The translations under genes and the position numbers were made by a program. The notes beneath the pieces are model-generated. The model searched no databases. It had not been told where the DNA came from and saw only the letters and a program-made list of their open reading frames with translations. Below are positions 18,796 through 27,280 of a DNA stretch of 64,000 nucleotides, one piece after another. The stretch is from BOG-908 sp963848205. Its GTDB lineage: Bacteria; Pseudomonadota; Alphaproteobacteria; Acetobacterales; Acetobacteraceae. Within the stretch, counting starts at the first letter, position 1. Every line of letters begins with the position of its first letter. The DNA lies in the NCBI GenBank assembly GCA_963848205.1, contig CAWKCV010000003.1:682001-746000 (forward strand), written 5' to 3'.

Positions 18796-20196
18796 ATGCG
18801 CTACATCTCCACCCGAGGCCAATCCCCCCCGCTGGACTTCGCCGCCACTCTCCTCGCAGGCCTAGCCCCCGACGGCGGCCTCTACATGCCCGAAACCTGG
18901 CCGCACCTCAGCCACGCCGACCTCCGCGCCCTGCGCGGCCTGCCTTACCCCGAACTCGCCGCCCGCGTGATCGCCCCCTTCACCGGCGACTGCCTGCCCT
19001 TCGCCACGCTGCAGACCCTCTGCCGCGACGCCTACGCCGGCTTCCGCCACCCGGCCACCATCCCGCTCGTCCAGCTCGGCCCGCAGCTTTGGTCGCTCGA
19101 GCTGTTCCACGGCCCCACGCTCGCCTTCAAGGACCTGGCGATGCAGCTCCTCGGCCGGCTGTTCGACCACGTGCTCACCCAGCAGGACCGCCGCATCACC
19201 ATCGTCGGCGCCACCAGCGGCGACACCGGATCGGCCGCCATCGAAGCCTGCGCCAACCGCGGCCGCATCGACATCGCCATTCTGCATCCGAAGGGCCGGA
19301 CCAGCGAAGTCCAGCGCCGCCAGATGACGACTGTGGACGCCCCCAACGTCTGCAACATCGCGGTGGACGGCAATTTCGACGACTGCCAGGACCTGGTCAA
19401 AGCCATGTTCGCCGACGCCGCCTTCCGCGCCGACATGCACCTCTCCGCCGTCAACTCCATCAACTGGGCCCGTATCGCCGCCCAGATCCCCTATTACATC
19501 GCCAGCGCTCTGGCCCTCGGCGCGCCCGACCAGGAGGTGGCCTTCGCCGTCCCCACCGGCAATTTCGGCAACGTGCTCGCCGCCTGGGCCGCCCGCCGCA
19601 TGGGCCTGCCGGTCAGCCGCCTGATGGTCGCCAGCAACCGCAACGACATCCTCTCGCGCTTCTTCACCGACCGCGACATGTCCGTCCGCCCCGTCGAGCC
19701 CAGCCTGTCGCCCAGCATGGACATCGCCATCAGCTCCAACTTCGAACGCCTGCTGTTCGAACTGCTCGGCCGCGACGCCCCCGCCACCACCGACGCGATG
19801 ACGCACTTCCGCGCCACCGGCCGCATGGAGGTCGACGAAGCCACCTGGCACCGCGCCCGCACGCTGTTCCACGGCTTCCGCCTCGACGATGCCGGCACCA
19901 CCGCCGAAATCGCCCGCCTGCAAGCCGAATGCGGCTATCTGGCCGACCCGCACACCGCCATCGGCATCGCCGCCGCCCGCGCGAACCCTTGCGGGCACCA
20001 GCCCACGATCGCTGCCGCCACCGCCCACCCTGCCAAGTTCCCCGACGCCATGCTGGCCGCCACCGGTGCCCGCCCCCCCCTGCCGCCGCACCTCGCCGAC
20101 CTATATGACAGGCCAGAACATTTCACCGAAGCGCCCAACGATCTCGGCCAGATACAGGCCGCCATCCGCGCCTTTGTCGCAAGGAACCACCCATGA
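18796..20196 (+). CDS. thrC: Threonine synthase
   Basis: A 466-residue PLP enzyme (fold type II) that converts O-phosphohomoserine to threonine. N-terminal MRYISTRGQSPPLDFAATLL and APDGGLYMPE are typical of the bacterial form. The PLP lysine is Lys112 in GPTLAFKDLAMQ. VGATSGDTGSAA binds the cofactor phosphate and AVPTGNFGNVLAAW is also conserved. Full length. Its stop overlaps the next gene's start (ATGA), so it heads a three-gene operon with the M16 peptidase and TldD/PmbA genes. Confidence 0.95.
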   Translation: MRYISTRGQSPPLDFAATLLAGLAPDGGLYMPETWPHLSHADLRALRGLPYPELAARVIAPFTGDCLPFATLQTLCRDAYAGFRHPATIPLVQLGPQLWSLELFHGPTLAFKDLAMQLLGRLFDHVLTQQDRRITIVGATSGDTGSAAIEACANRGRIDIAILHPKGRTSEVQRRQMTTVDAPNVCNIAVDGNFDDCQDLVKAMFADAAFRADMHLSAVNSINWARIAAQIPYYIASALALGAPDQEVAFAVPTGNFGNVLAAWAARRMGLPVSRLMVASNRNDILSRFFTDRDMSVRPVEPSLSPSMDIAISSNFERLLFELLGRDAPATTDAMTHFRATGRMEVDEATWHRARTLFHGFRLDDAGTTAEIARLQAECGYLADPHTAIGIAAARANPCGHQPTIAAATAHPAKFPDAMLAATGARPPLPPHLADLYDRPEHFTEAPNDLGQIQAAIRAFVARNHP

Positions 20197-21497
20197 GCGC
20201 CTCCAGCCACCCGGAAGACGCAATCCGCGTCACCCGCCTGCCCAGCGGCCTGACCGTCGTGACCGAACAGATGGACCGGGTGGAGACCATCTCGCTCGGC
20301 GCCTACGTCGCCAGCGGAACACGCAGCGAATCGGCCGAGCAGAACGGCGTCAGCCACTTCCTCGAACACATGGCCTTCAAGGGCACCGAGCGGCGCACCG
20401 CCGCCGAAATCGCCGAAGCTATCGAGAATGTCGGCGGCCACATCAACGCCTACACCGCCCGCGAGCAGACCGCCTACTACGTCAAGCTCCTCAAGGAGGA
20501 CCTCGACCTCGGCGCCGACATCATCGGCGACATCCTCACCCACTCCACCTTCGCGCCCGAGGAAATCGAACGCGAACGCGGCGTCATCCTGCAGGAGATC
20601 GGCCAGGCCAACGACACGCCGGACGACATCATCTTCGACCACTTCCAGGAAGCCGCCTACCCGACCCAGCCGATGGGCCGCCCCGTGCTCGGTACCGAAG
20701 CCATCATCCGCGACATGAGCCGCGACGACATCGCCGGCTACATGCGCCGCCACTACGCCGCCGGCAACGTCGTCGTCGCTGCCACCGGCCGCCTCGAACA
20801 CGCGCGCGTCGTCGACCTCGTCGCCCGCCATTTCGAGGACCTGCCCAGCGACATGCCGCCCGCCGTCCAGCCGGGCCACTATGCCGGCGGCGAGTTCCGC
20901 GAGGAGCGCGACCTCGACCAGGTGCACATCGTCCTCGGCTTCCCAGGCGTCGGCTATTCCGACCCCGACTACTACCCGGCGCTGCTGCTCTCCGGCCTGC
21001 TCGGCGGCGGCATGTCCTCCCGCCTGTTCCAGGAAATCCGCGAAAAGCGCGGCCTGGTCTATTCGATCTACTCCTTTGCCGCGCCATACGTGGAGACCGG
21101 CCTGTTCGGCATCTACGCCGGCACCGGCGAGGAGGAGGCGGCCGAACTCGTCCCCGCCACGCTGGAGGAACTGCACCGCGTCCAGCTCGACGCCAACGAG
21201 ACCGAGCTCCGCCGCGCCCGCGCCCAGGTGAAAGCCAGCCTGCTGATGAGCATGGAAAGCACCGGCAGCCGCTGCGAACAGCTCTCCCGCCAGATGCAGA
21301 TCTTCGGCCGCACCATCCCCACCGCCGAGACCGTCGCCAAGCTCGACGCCGTCACCATCGACGACGTCCGCCGCGCTGCCACCCGCATCTTCCGCGGCAC
21401 ACCCACGCTCGCCGCCATCGGCCCCGCACAGAGCGTGCCCAGCCTCGCCCACATTGCCGAACGCCTGGCGCTGCCCGCGGGCCGCCTCGCAGCATGA
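20193..21497 (+). CDS. M16-family zinc peptidase (processing-peptidase-like)
   Basis: A 434-residue protein with the inverted zinc motif HxxEH at residues 55-59 (SHFLEHMAFKGT), plus the downstream Glu in ERERGVILQEIG. The C-terminal half carries the GLLGGGMSSRLFQEIREKRG and YSIYSFAA segments of the family. It resembles the beta subunit of mitochondrial processing peptidase; alphaproteobacterial members often follow thrC. Cytoplasmic or periplasmic location is not clear, as no signal peptide is seen. It overlaps thrC by 4 nt and the next gene by 4 nt. Confidence 0.9.
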   Translation: MSASSHPEDAIRVTRLPSGLTVVTEQMDRVETISLGAYVASGTRSESAEQNGVSHFLEHMAFKGTERRTAAEIAEAIENVGGHINAYTAREQTAYYVKLLKEDLDLGADIIGDILTHSTFAPEEIERERGVILQEIGQANDTPDDIIFDHFQEAAYPTQPMGRPVLGTEAIIRDMSRDDIAGYMRRHYAAGNVVVAATGRLEHARVVDLVARHFEDLPSDMPPAVQPGHYAGGEFREERDLDQVHIVLGFPGVGYSDPDYYPALLLSGLLGGGMSSRLFQEIREKRGLVYSIYSFAAPYVETGLFGIYAGTGEEEAAELVPATLEELHRVQLDANETELRRARAQVKASLLMSMESTGSRCEQLSRQMQIFGRTIPTAETVAKLDAVTIDDVRRAATRIFRGTPTLAAIGPAQSVPSLAHIAERLALPAGRLAA

Positions 21498-22822
21498 GCC
21501 TCGCCGTTCTCGAAGCCCTGCTGGGCCACGCCCACACCGCCGGCGCCGATCGGGCAGACGCCATCCTCATCGGCCGCACATCGCTCTCCGTCGAACGCCG
21601 GCTGGGTGCGACGGAAACCCTCGAACGCTCCGAATCCCGCGACCTCGGCCTGCGCGTGTTCGTCGGCGCCAAAACCGCCATCGTTTCGGCCAGCGCCGTG
21701 GACCCAAGCCACTTCGCCTCGCTCGCCGAACGCGCCATCGCCATGGCCCGCGTGGTCCCCGATGACGCGCTCGCCGGCCTCTGCGACGAAGCCCGCCCGC
21801 CGGAGGATGCGGCGCCCCTCGATCTCGTCGACCCCGCCGAGCCCACTGTCGAACATCTCATCGCCCGCGCCGAAGCCGCCGAAGCCGCCGCCCTGGCAGT
21901 GCACGGCGTCACCAACTCCGAAGGCGGCAGCGCCTCCTTCAGCCGCACGGACATTTTCCTCGCCAGTTCCGCAGGCTTTGCCGGCCAATACGCCCGCACG
22001 CACCATTCGCATTCCGCCAGCGTCATCGCCGGCGCCGGCACGTCCATGCAGCGCGACTACGACTATCACGGCGCGCTGCACCTCGCCGACCTCGACGATC
22101 CCGCGCAGATCGGCCGCAGCGCCGGCGAGCGCGCCGTCGCCCGCCTCAACCCCACCCGCCCGAAAACCGGCCGGATGAGCGTCGTCTACGACCCGCGCGT
22201 CTCGGCCAGCCTGGTCAGCCACCTGTCCGGCGCCATCAATGGCGGCGCCGTCGCCCGCGGCACCAGCTTCCTCAAAGACCGCATGGGCCAGCGCCTGTTC
22301 CGCGCCGGCATCCATATCCACGACGACCCAAGGCGCGTCCGCGGCGGCCGCTCCCACATGTTCGACGCCGAAGGCGTGCCCACCCGCCCGCGCGCCCTCA
22401 TCGAAGACGGCACACTCACCACTTGGCTGCTCGACAGCCGCAGCGCCCGCCAGCTCGGCCTGCATACCACCGCCCACGCCAGCCGCGGCACCAGCGGCCC
22501 CCCCGGCCCCTCCGCCACCAACCTCTATATGGCAGCTGGCGAGCCCACGCCGGCCGAACTGATGGCCGACATCGACGAAGGCATCTACGTCACAGAACTT
22601 ATCGGCATGGGCATCAACGGCATGACCGGCGACTACAGCCGCGGCGCCGCGGGGTTCATGATCCGGGGCGGGGCCCTGGCCGAACCGGTCGCCGAGATCA
22701 CGATTGCCGGGAATCTGGTCGATATGTTTGCCACTCTGACGCCCGCAAGTGACCTTGTATTCCGCCGCGGCACGGATGCACCCACTATCCGTGTGGATTC
22801 CATGACCGTCGCCGGCAGCTGA
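21494..22822 (+). CDS. TldD/PmbA-family metallopeptidase-like protein (TldE type)
   Basis: A 442-residue TldD/PmbA-family protein. The N-terminal region (ALLGHAHTAGADRADAI, RSESRDLGLRVFVG) and the C-terminal ARGTSFLKDRMGQRLF, GTSGPPGPSATNLYMAAGE and GMGINGMTGDYSRGAAGFMI are family marks. These proteins form TldD/TldE heteromers that process small peptides such as microcin or quinohemoprotein precursors. The zinc-binding HExxxH of TldD is absent, so it fits the non-catalytic TldE/PmbA side. ATG 21494 overlaps the M16 stop. The same frame is open upstream for 535 codons, but that is antisense-like noise in the thrC and M16 genes. Confidence 0.88.
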   Translation: MSLAVLEALLGHAHTAGADRADAILIGRTSLSVERRLGATETLERSESRDLGLRVFVGAKTAIVSASAVDPSHFASLAERAIAMARVVPDDALAGLCDEARPPEDAAPLDLVDPAEPTVEHLIARAEAAEAAALAVHGVTNSEGGSASFSRTDIFLASSAGFAGQYARTHHSHSASVIAGAGTSMQRDYDYHGALHLADLDDPAQIGRSAGERAVARLNPTRPKTGRMSVVYDPRVSASLVSHLSGAINGGAVARGTSFLKDRMGQRLFRAGIHIHDDPRRVRGGRSHMFDAEGVPTRPRALIEDGTLTTWLLDSRSARQLGLHTTAHASRGTSGPPGPSATNLYMAAGEPTPAELMADIDEGIYVTELIGMGINGMTGDYSRGAAGFMIRGGALAEPVAEITIAGNLVDMFATLTPASDLVFRRGTDAPTIRVDSMTVAGS

Positions 22823-22961
22823 CGCGACACTTTGACAAAGCTCGCCGACCTCGGTCTGGATTTGGGAATCGAATGTTACGTCGGGTCTCAACAAACCTGA
22901 CCTGAGCGCCTCGATCCGTCGCATCGCTTATCCTGCGCTATCCGGCGCGCTCTGAGTCGCC

Positions 22962-23663
22962 TCACGTCAATTGGAACTTCAACACCGTATTGCGGTCTGC
23001 AGCGTCTCTGAAATAGTCCACCCGCACGCCGTCCCAGTGATAATCCAGATGACGCCCCTGAACCGGCGCGCTGACCAAATCGGGATAGAACAACCCCGCG
23101 CACATCCCGCCCGCGTGCCGAACGCTGGGATAGACCAACCCATCCGCCCCACAAGCGCGCAACTCCCGGCCCAAAACCTGCCCCGCCCGATAATCGTCCG
23201 GCGCTAAAACAGGGTCGGCCGCATCCAGCCCGGTGCAATCCTCCAGCACCCCATCCAAATCCATCACCAGTTCGCGGAACTGCGACGTCCACCCCGGCGC
23301 CTCGCGCGTGGCCGCCATAAAACGGGCGTGGTGATACATTGTCTCGAACAACGCGGTCTCGAAGGCCTGCGCGAGATAGAGGACGCCGAACGTGCCGTCG
23401 GAGAAGCGGCTGGGGCGGTCGGTGCTGATGTGGGTGAGGGGGGCCATGAGGTAGGAGGAGCCGGGACCCGAGACGCGGCGGTGTTCGGGGATCAGGTCGA
23501 TGTTGCCGATGGTCTCCATCAGGCGCGGATTGGTCTTCTGTTCGGCGGCCAGCAGCAGCGGCCAGTCGGCCGGGTCGGCGATGTCTTCGAACAGGTCGAT
23601 CGGCGGGTAGAGGCTCCGGATGATCCTGCGGGCGCCCCGCCAGGCGAAGCGTTTGGTGGTCAG
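22962..23663 (-). CDS. RES-domain toxin (NAD+-degrading family), probable CTG start
   Basis: RES-domain protein; known family members deplete cellular NAD+. The conserved N-terminus RRIIRSLYPPIDLFEDIA and DWPLLLAAEQKTNPRL lies upstream of the first in-frame ATG (23519). In that upstream stretch there is no ATG, GTG or TTG before a stop, so I place the start at CTG 23661-23663, directly after the antitoxin stop. That gives 233 residues, the usual size. SGPGSSYLMAPLTHI, the C-terminal LDYHWDGVRVDYF and terminal FQL fit the family. It is the second gene of an operon with the Xre antitoxin. A shorter product from 23519 would lose the conserved beginning. Confidence 0.8.
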   Translation of the reverse strand: MTTKRFAWRGARRIIRSLYPPIDLFEDIADPADWPLLLAAEQKTNPRLMETIGNIDLIPEHRRVSGPGSSYLMAPLTHISTDRPSRFSDGTFGVLYLAQAFETALFETMYHHARFMAATREAPGWTSQFRELVMDLDGVLEDCTGLDAADPVLAPDDYRAGQVLGRELRACGADGLVYPSVRHAGGMCAGLFYPDLVSAPVQGRHLDYHWDGVRVDYFRDAADRNTVLKFQLT

Positions 23664-23664
23664 G

Positions 23665-24078
23665 TCAGCCGCCGCGTTCGGCGTCCAGATAGCGGCGCAC
23701 GCGCATGATGTCGGTCAGTTCGCCGCCCAGCATGATGTCGAGTGCCGAGCGCCCGCCGAACGCCGCATTCGGCTTGCGCACCCAGCCATATACCCGGTCC
23801 AGGTCGCGGAAGATGATCCGCAGCGCCTTGTGAATGCCCATCAGGTTCGATAGCCGCGCCCGCTGGTCCCGGTCCGTCAGCCGACCGGCGTCGCCCGTCT
23901 TCCAACGCGCATAGGTGCGCGGCGCCGTATCCAGCAGCACCGCCGCGTCCACGTCCGACACTCCCCATTTCGCGAATAGCTTGACGCAGGCGCGCAACAT
24001 AGCCCCCGCCTCGTCATCGCTGACGGCAGAAGGCCGAAACTGCGCCTTGGCCACGTTCACCGAAACAAGATCGAGCAT
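23665..24078 (-). CDS. Xre/MbcA/ParS-family antitoxin
   Basis: A 137-residue antitoxin. An N-terminal helix-turn-helix region spans about residues 25-60 (ACVKLFAKWGVSDVDAAVLL, APRTYARWK). The C-terminal toxin-binding domain (DUF2384 type) has PNAAFGGRSALDIMLGGELT and VRRYLDAERGG. It should bind and neutralise the RES toxin encoded next and repress its own promoter. I start at ATG 24076-24078 because GAGGGTG sits just upstream and because the deduced promoter would start transcription near 24094, inside the longer ORF that begins at 24096. Confidence 0.88.
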   Translation of the reverse strand: MLDLVSVNVAKAQFRPSAVSDDEAGAMLRACVKLFAKWGVSDVDAAVLLDTAPRTYARWKTGDAGRLTDRDQRARLSNLMGIHKALRIIFRDLDRVYGWVRKPNAAFGGRSALDIMLGGELTDIMRVRRYLDAERGG

Positions 24079-24100
24079 GTCACCCTCACGGCACATGACG

Positions 24101-24129
24101 CATATAGGTCAATTCATGCCAAATGGCAA
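24101..24129 (-). promoter_or_regulatory. Promoter and candidate operator of the RES/Xre operon
   Basis: On the minus strand, TTGCCA (24129-24124) and TATATG (24106-24101) are spaced 17 nt, a good sigma-70 match. A palindrome TGCCA-TT-TGGCA (24117-24128) overlaps the -35 box. This is where an autorepressing Xre antitoxin would be expected to bind. Confidence 0.55.
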
Positions 24130-24142
24130 TCAAAGCGCCTCG

Positions 24143-24187
24143 TCAAAAGAGTGTTGGTCCTTTTTTTCAAAAAGAACCGTTTCCTTC
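24143..24187. repeat. Dispersed palindromic element, locus 8 (single arm A, inverted)
   Basis: GTCAAAAGAGTGTTGGTCC, then TTTTTTTCAAAAAGAACC, then GTTTCCTTC. It touches the stop codon at 24186 of the AsmA-like gene. Confidence 0.82.
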
Positions 24188-27100
24188 ACTTCCCCAACAG
24201 CCCGAATCCCTCCCGCAAAAACCCCGGCGTCAAAGCCGACAAAGGATTGAACCCAACCTTCGGATCATCCAGCGACCCCCGCAGAGAATACCGCGCCGCG
24301 AACACCCCGCCCCCTTTCTCCGGCGAGAACAGTTTGCCCACCAGCGGCAAATCCCCCAGCAACTGGTTGAAGAAATACGCCGGCACCACGGTCCCATCGA
24401 CGTTGATCGTGCGCCGCCAAGTGTCCAGATCGCCATGCGCGGTCACCCCGAGCGACGGCGAGAACGCCCGCGCGCTGGTCAGCCGAAGCACGTGCGCGCG
24501 CCAGGAAAACGGCACCACCATGCGGGAGAAATGCAGACCGGGACCACGCGCGAGGTCGCTCAGCCCATACACCGTCAGCGCCTGCAGCAGCCGCCCGGCG
24601 GCGGGTGCGCGCAGCACGCTGAAATTCTCCATCTGCGCCGTGCCGGACAGCGGCGAGAAGCGGCGCGTATCGTCGTAATACCCGTCCAGCGTCAGTTTGC
24701 CGCCGTCGAAATTGTCGGCCAGCCCCAGCGCGCGCAGCGCCGCGCCCGCGTCGGCGGCCGAGACGCGGACGGCACGCCCACTGCCGCGCTTGACGATGCT
24801 GCCCGCGATTTCGCCCGCGGCACCGGCGCGTATATCGGCACGCGACAACCGCCGCCCGTCGCTGGCCGCTTCCACCCGCAACGGTGCAAGCAATTTGCCG
24901 CGTGCGAGCTGCACCTGGTCAAACGCCAGCGTCACGCCCCATGGCTGGCCCGGCGTCTCGTCGTCAGGGGGGGAGCCGGTATGGGCGACGGGCGGCGCCG
25001 ACTGCTTCGGTTTGTCGAGCTGGGCCGAGAGGTCGAGCAGGCTGCCGTGCAGATCCACGCGCAATTTCGCCTTGGCATCGGCGGGAAACGCTACGCTGCC
25101 GGCGGCCCGCGTGCGGCCCACCTCCAGCCGGTCCAGCAGCAGCGTTTCGCCGCCGCGCCCGACCTGCGCGCGGCTGGCGATCAGCAGCCCGGGTCCTTCG
25201 GCATGCAGCTTCTCCACACCGACCACGTGGCCGTGGTCGAGCTTGACGACGCCGCCAAAGCCCGATGCCGCGCCGGCGGGCTTGGTCCAGCCGAGCGGCG
25301 TCACCACCGAAGCTGCATGCAGATCGGCCTCCAGCTGCAGGCTCGCGCCGCCATCGCGGCGGCCGGCATAATCGACATCCAGCCCGGCCGAGCCCGCCGC
25401 CAGCAGATGCGTCACCGCGTCCGGCGTACCGGCCGCGGCAAGCTGCGCCGCAGTGGCGCTGCCGTGCGCGGTCACATGCTGCAGCACCTGGCCCGGCGGC
25501 CCGGCGCGGAAATCCATTGCCAGCTTGAGCGCCGCCGGAATGGTGGCGACCTCGCCGTTGCCCGCTGCCGTCAGCCCATCGCCATCGATCTGCAGATGGA
25601 TGCGGCCATGATCCAGATCGCGCCCGCCGGCAATCCGCCCCAGATGCACGTCCTGCAGCTCGGCACTGGCACCGATGACGATCTGCTCCATCGTCACATC
25701 GTCCTCGAGCGGAATGTGCATCTTCAGATGCGCGGTCACCGCACCCGTGGCCCCCTCTACATCCAGCCCGCTCCGCGAGAGCAGTTGCAGGCGCGGATGG
25801 TTCAGCAGGCCGAGCGCATCGGGCAACGCGCCGGCCAGCGACATGTCGATATCGCCGAACTGGTGCGGCGTGGAGAGGCCGGTGATGCGGATGGAAGCAC
25901 CCGGCTGCAACGTCAGATTGTCCTGTCCGCCACGGCTCATCACCACGCGCAGCGAGTCCGGCCCCTCCAGCGTCACCCGTGCCTGCGCATGCAGCAACGG
26001 CTCGATCGGCCGCAGCCAATACACCGTCAGATCGTCCGCCTGCAGCCCGCCCGAGAGCGCCGTCAGCGCCACGTCGGAGAGATCGGCCGGTCCCTCCAGC
26101 GTGCCGCTCACCGTCGCATCGTGCGCTCGCCCATGCGGCACGTTCTGCGTCAGCCAGTCGCGCGCGCCGCCGCCGGTGCCCTCCGGCCAATAGACCGGCA
26201 GGTCGCCCATGTCGGCCGAGGCGATGGCCACCTCGAAGCGCGCGCTCATCCGTCCGGCCTCACGGGTCGCAGTCGCGTGCCCGGTGATCACCGGCGGCGG
26301 CGCGTCGCTCACGCCGGCGCCTTCCGGCCGGGCCATCACGATGCGCAGCCCGTCCAGCTGCCCATGCGTGCGGTCCGCCGTCAGCGTCGCGGCCAGGCTC
26401 GCGATGGCCACGCTGCCTTGTCCCGCGCGCAACATGCCCGCGCCGCCCGCCGCCGCCAGATGCCCCGAGATCGGCTGCAAGCTCGTATCCAGCAGCGCCG
26501 TGCCCTGCGCGCGCAACGGCAGGTCGAGGGCCTCCAACGCCAACGTCTGCGGCGACAGCATCGCCAGCGACGCGGGATCGATGTCGCCGGTCGTGAACGC
26601 CACCATCGTCGCGCCACCCGCGGCTGGCGAGGCCTGCAGCGTCAGCGAGAGCTGGGCGCCCCCCGCCATCGCCGCCATCGCCGCACGCCCGGTAAAGCCG
26701 CCATCGGCCGTGCGCGATCCATCGACCGAGAGTTTCGCCAGGTCCACATCGTGGCCGGCCAGCACGCCATGCAATCTCACCCTGGTATCCGAGACCTGCA
26801 CCCGATCGAGCTTGCGCAGGAATTTCGGCATCGCGACCGGAGAGGCAGCGGCCGGGGATGGTGCCAGACTGCCCACGCTCACCTCGCCATCCACCCCGTC
26901 GACGGCCACATGGCGCAGCATGATTTGGCCCACGAGCAGACTGCCCAGCGATAGCCCGACGCCCGCTTGCCGCACGGCGACATGCAGGTCCGCCCGCCGC
27001 ACATCGACATCCCGCAGCATCACCTCCAACGGCTGGCCGGCATGGCTGAACCCGCCCCAGGCCAGCGTCACCCGCCCCGCAGAGACATGCAGCCCGGCGC

Positions 27101-27263
27101 GCTCGGCGAGCTTATGCTCGCGCTGCACCAGCCAGGTGATGTCCACCGGCCCCCGCGACAGCCGCCAGACCAGCGCGCACAAGCACACAGCCAGCACCGC
27201 TGCCAGCCCGATCAGCACCTCGCCCAACAGGTGCAGCGGACGAGAAAACCACTTCAGCGCCAC
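24186..27263 (-). CDS. AsmA-like/DUF3971 (YhdP-type) envelope protein
   Basis: A 1025-residue protein with one N-terminal membrane anchor (about residues 11-36, LLGEVLIGLAAVLAVCLCAL) and a very long predicted periplasmic beta-rich body. Repeated segments such as LRDVDVRRADLHVAV and VDGVDGEVSVGSL resemble the AsmA/YhdP group, which are thought to bridge the envelope and carry phospholipid to the outer membrane. The C-terminal part ends PKVGFNPLSALTPGFLREGF, typical of the DUF3971/AsmA_2 end. It is divergent from glnE. The assignment rests on overall character rather than catalytic residues. Confidence 0.75.
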   Translation of the reverse strand: MALKWFSRPLHLLGEVLIGLAAVLAVCLCALVWRLSRGPVDITWLVQREHKLAERAGLHVSAGRVTLAWGGFSHAGQPLEVMLRDVDVRRADLHVAVRQAGVGLSLGSLLVGQIMLRHVAVDGVDGEVSVGSLAPSPAAASPVAMPKFLRKLDRVQVSDTRVRLHGVLAGHDVDLAKLSVDGSRTADGGFTGRAAMAAMAGGAQLSLTLQASPAAGGATMVAFTTGDIDPASLAMLSPQTLALEALDLPLRAQGTALLDTSLQPISGHLAAAGGAGMLRAGQGSVAIASLAATLTADRTHGQLDGLRIVMARPEGAGVSDAPPPVITGHATATREAGRMSARFEVAIASADMGDLPVYWPEGTGGGARDWLTQNVPHGRAHDATVSGTLEGPADLSDVALTALSGGLQADDLTVYWLRPIEPLLHAQARVTLEGPDSLRVVMSRGGQDNLTLQPGASIRITGLSTPHQFGDIDMSLAGALPDALGLLNHPRLQLLSRSGLDVEGATGAVTAHLKMHIPLEDDVTMEQIVIGASAELQDVHLGRIAGGRDLDHGRIHLQIDGDGLTAAGNGEVATIPAALKLAMDFRAGPPGQVLQHVTAHGSATAAQLAAAGTPDAVTHLLAAGSAGLDVDYAGRRDGGASLQLEADLHAASVVTPLGWTKPAGAASGFGGVVKLDHGHVVGVEKLHAEGPGLLIASRAQVGRGGETLLLDRLEVGRTRAAGSVAFPADAKAKLRVDLHGSLLDLSAQLDKPKQSAPPVAHTGSPPDDETPGQPWGVTLAFDQVQLARGKLLAPLRVEAASDGRRLSRADIRAGAAGEIAGSIVKRGSGRAVRVSAADAGAALRALGLADNFDGGKLTLDGYYDDTRRFSPLSGTAQMENFSVLRAPAAGRLLQALTVYGLSDLARGPGLHFSRMVVPFSWRAHVLRLTSARAFSPSLGVTAHGDLDTWRRTINVDGTVVPAYFFNQLLGDLPLVGKLFSPEKGGGVFAARYSLRGSLDDPKVGFNPLSALTPGFLREGFGLLGK

Positions 27264-27280
27264 GAGGCAAGCCGGTATCG

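Noticed and set aside
19889..21493. Open frame extending the TldD/PmbA gene upstream to 977 residues
   Set aside because: The upstream part is Arg/Pro/His-rich shadow translation of thrC and the M16 gene. The true start (ATG 21494) overlaps the M16 stop and gives the family length.
24123..26954. 943-residue plus-strand ORF
   Set aside because: Antisense to the AsmA-like gene, dominated by Arg/Gln/His; begins in a repeat arm.
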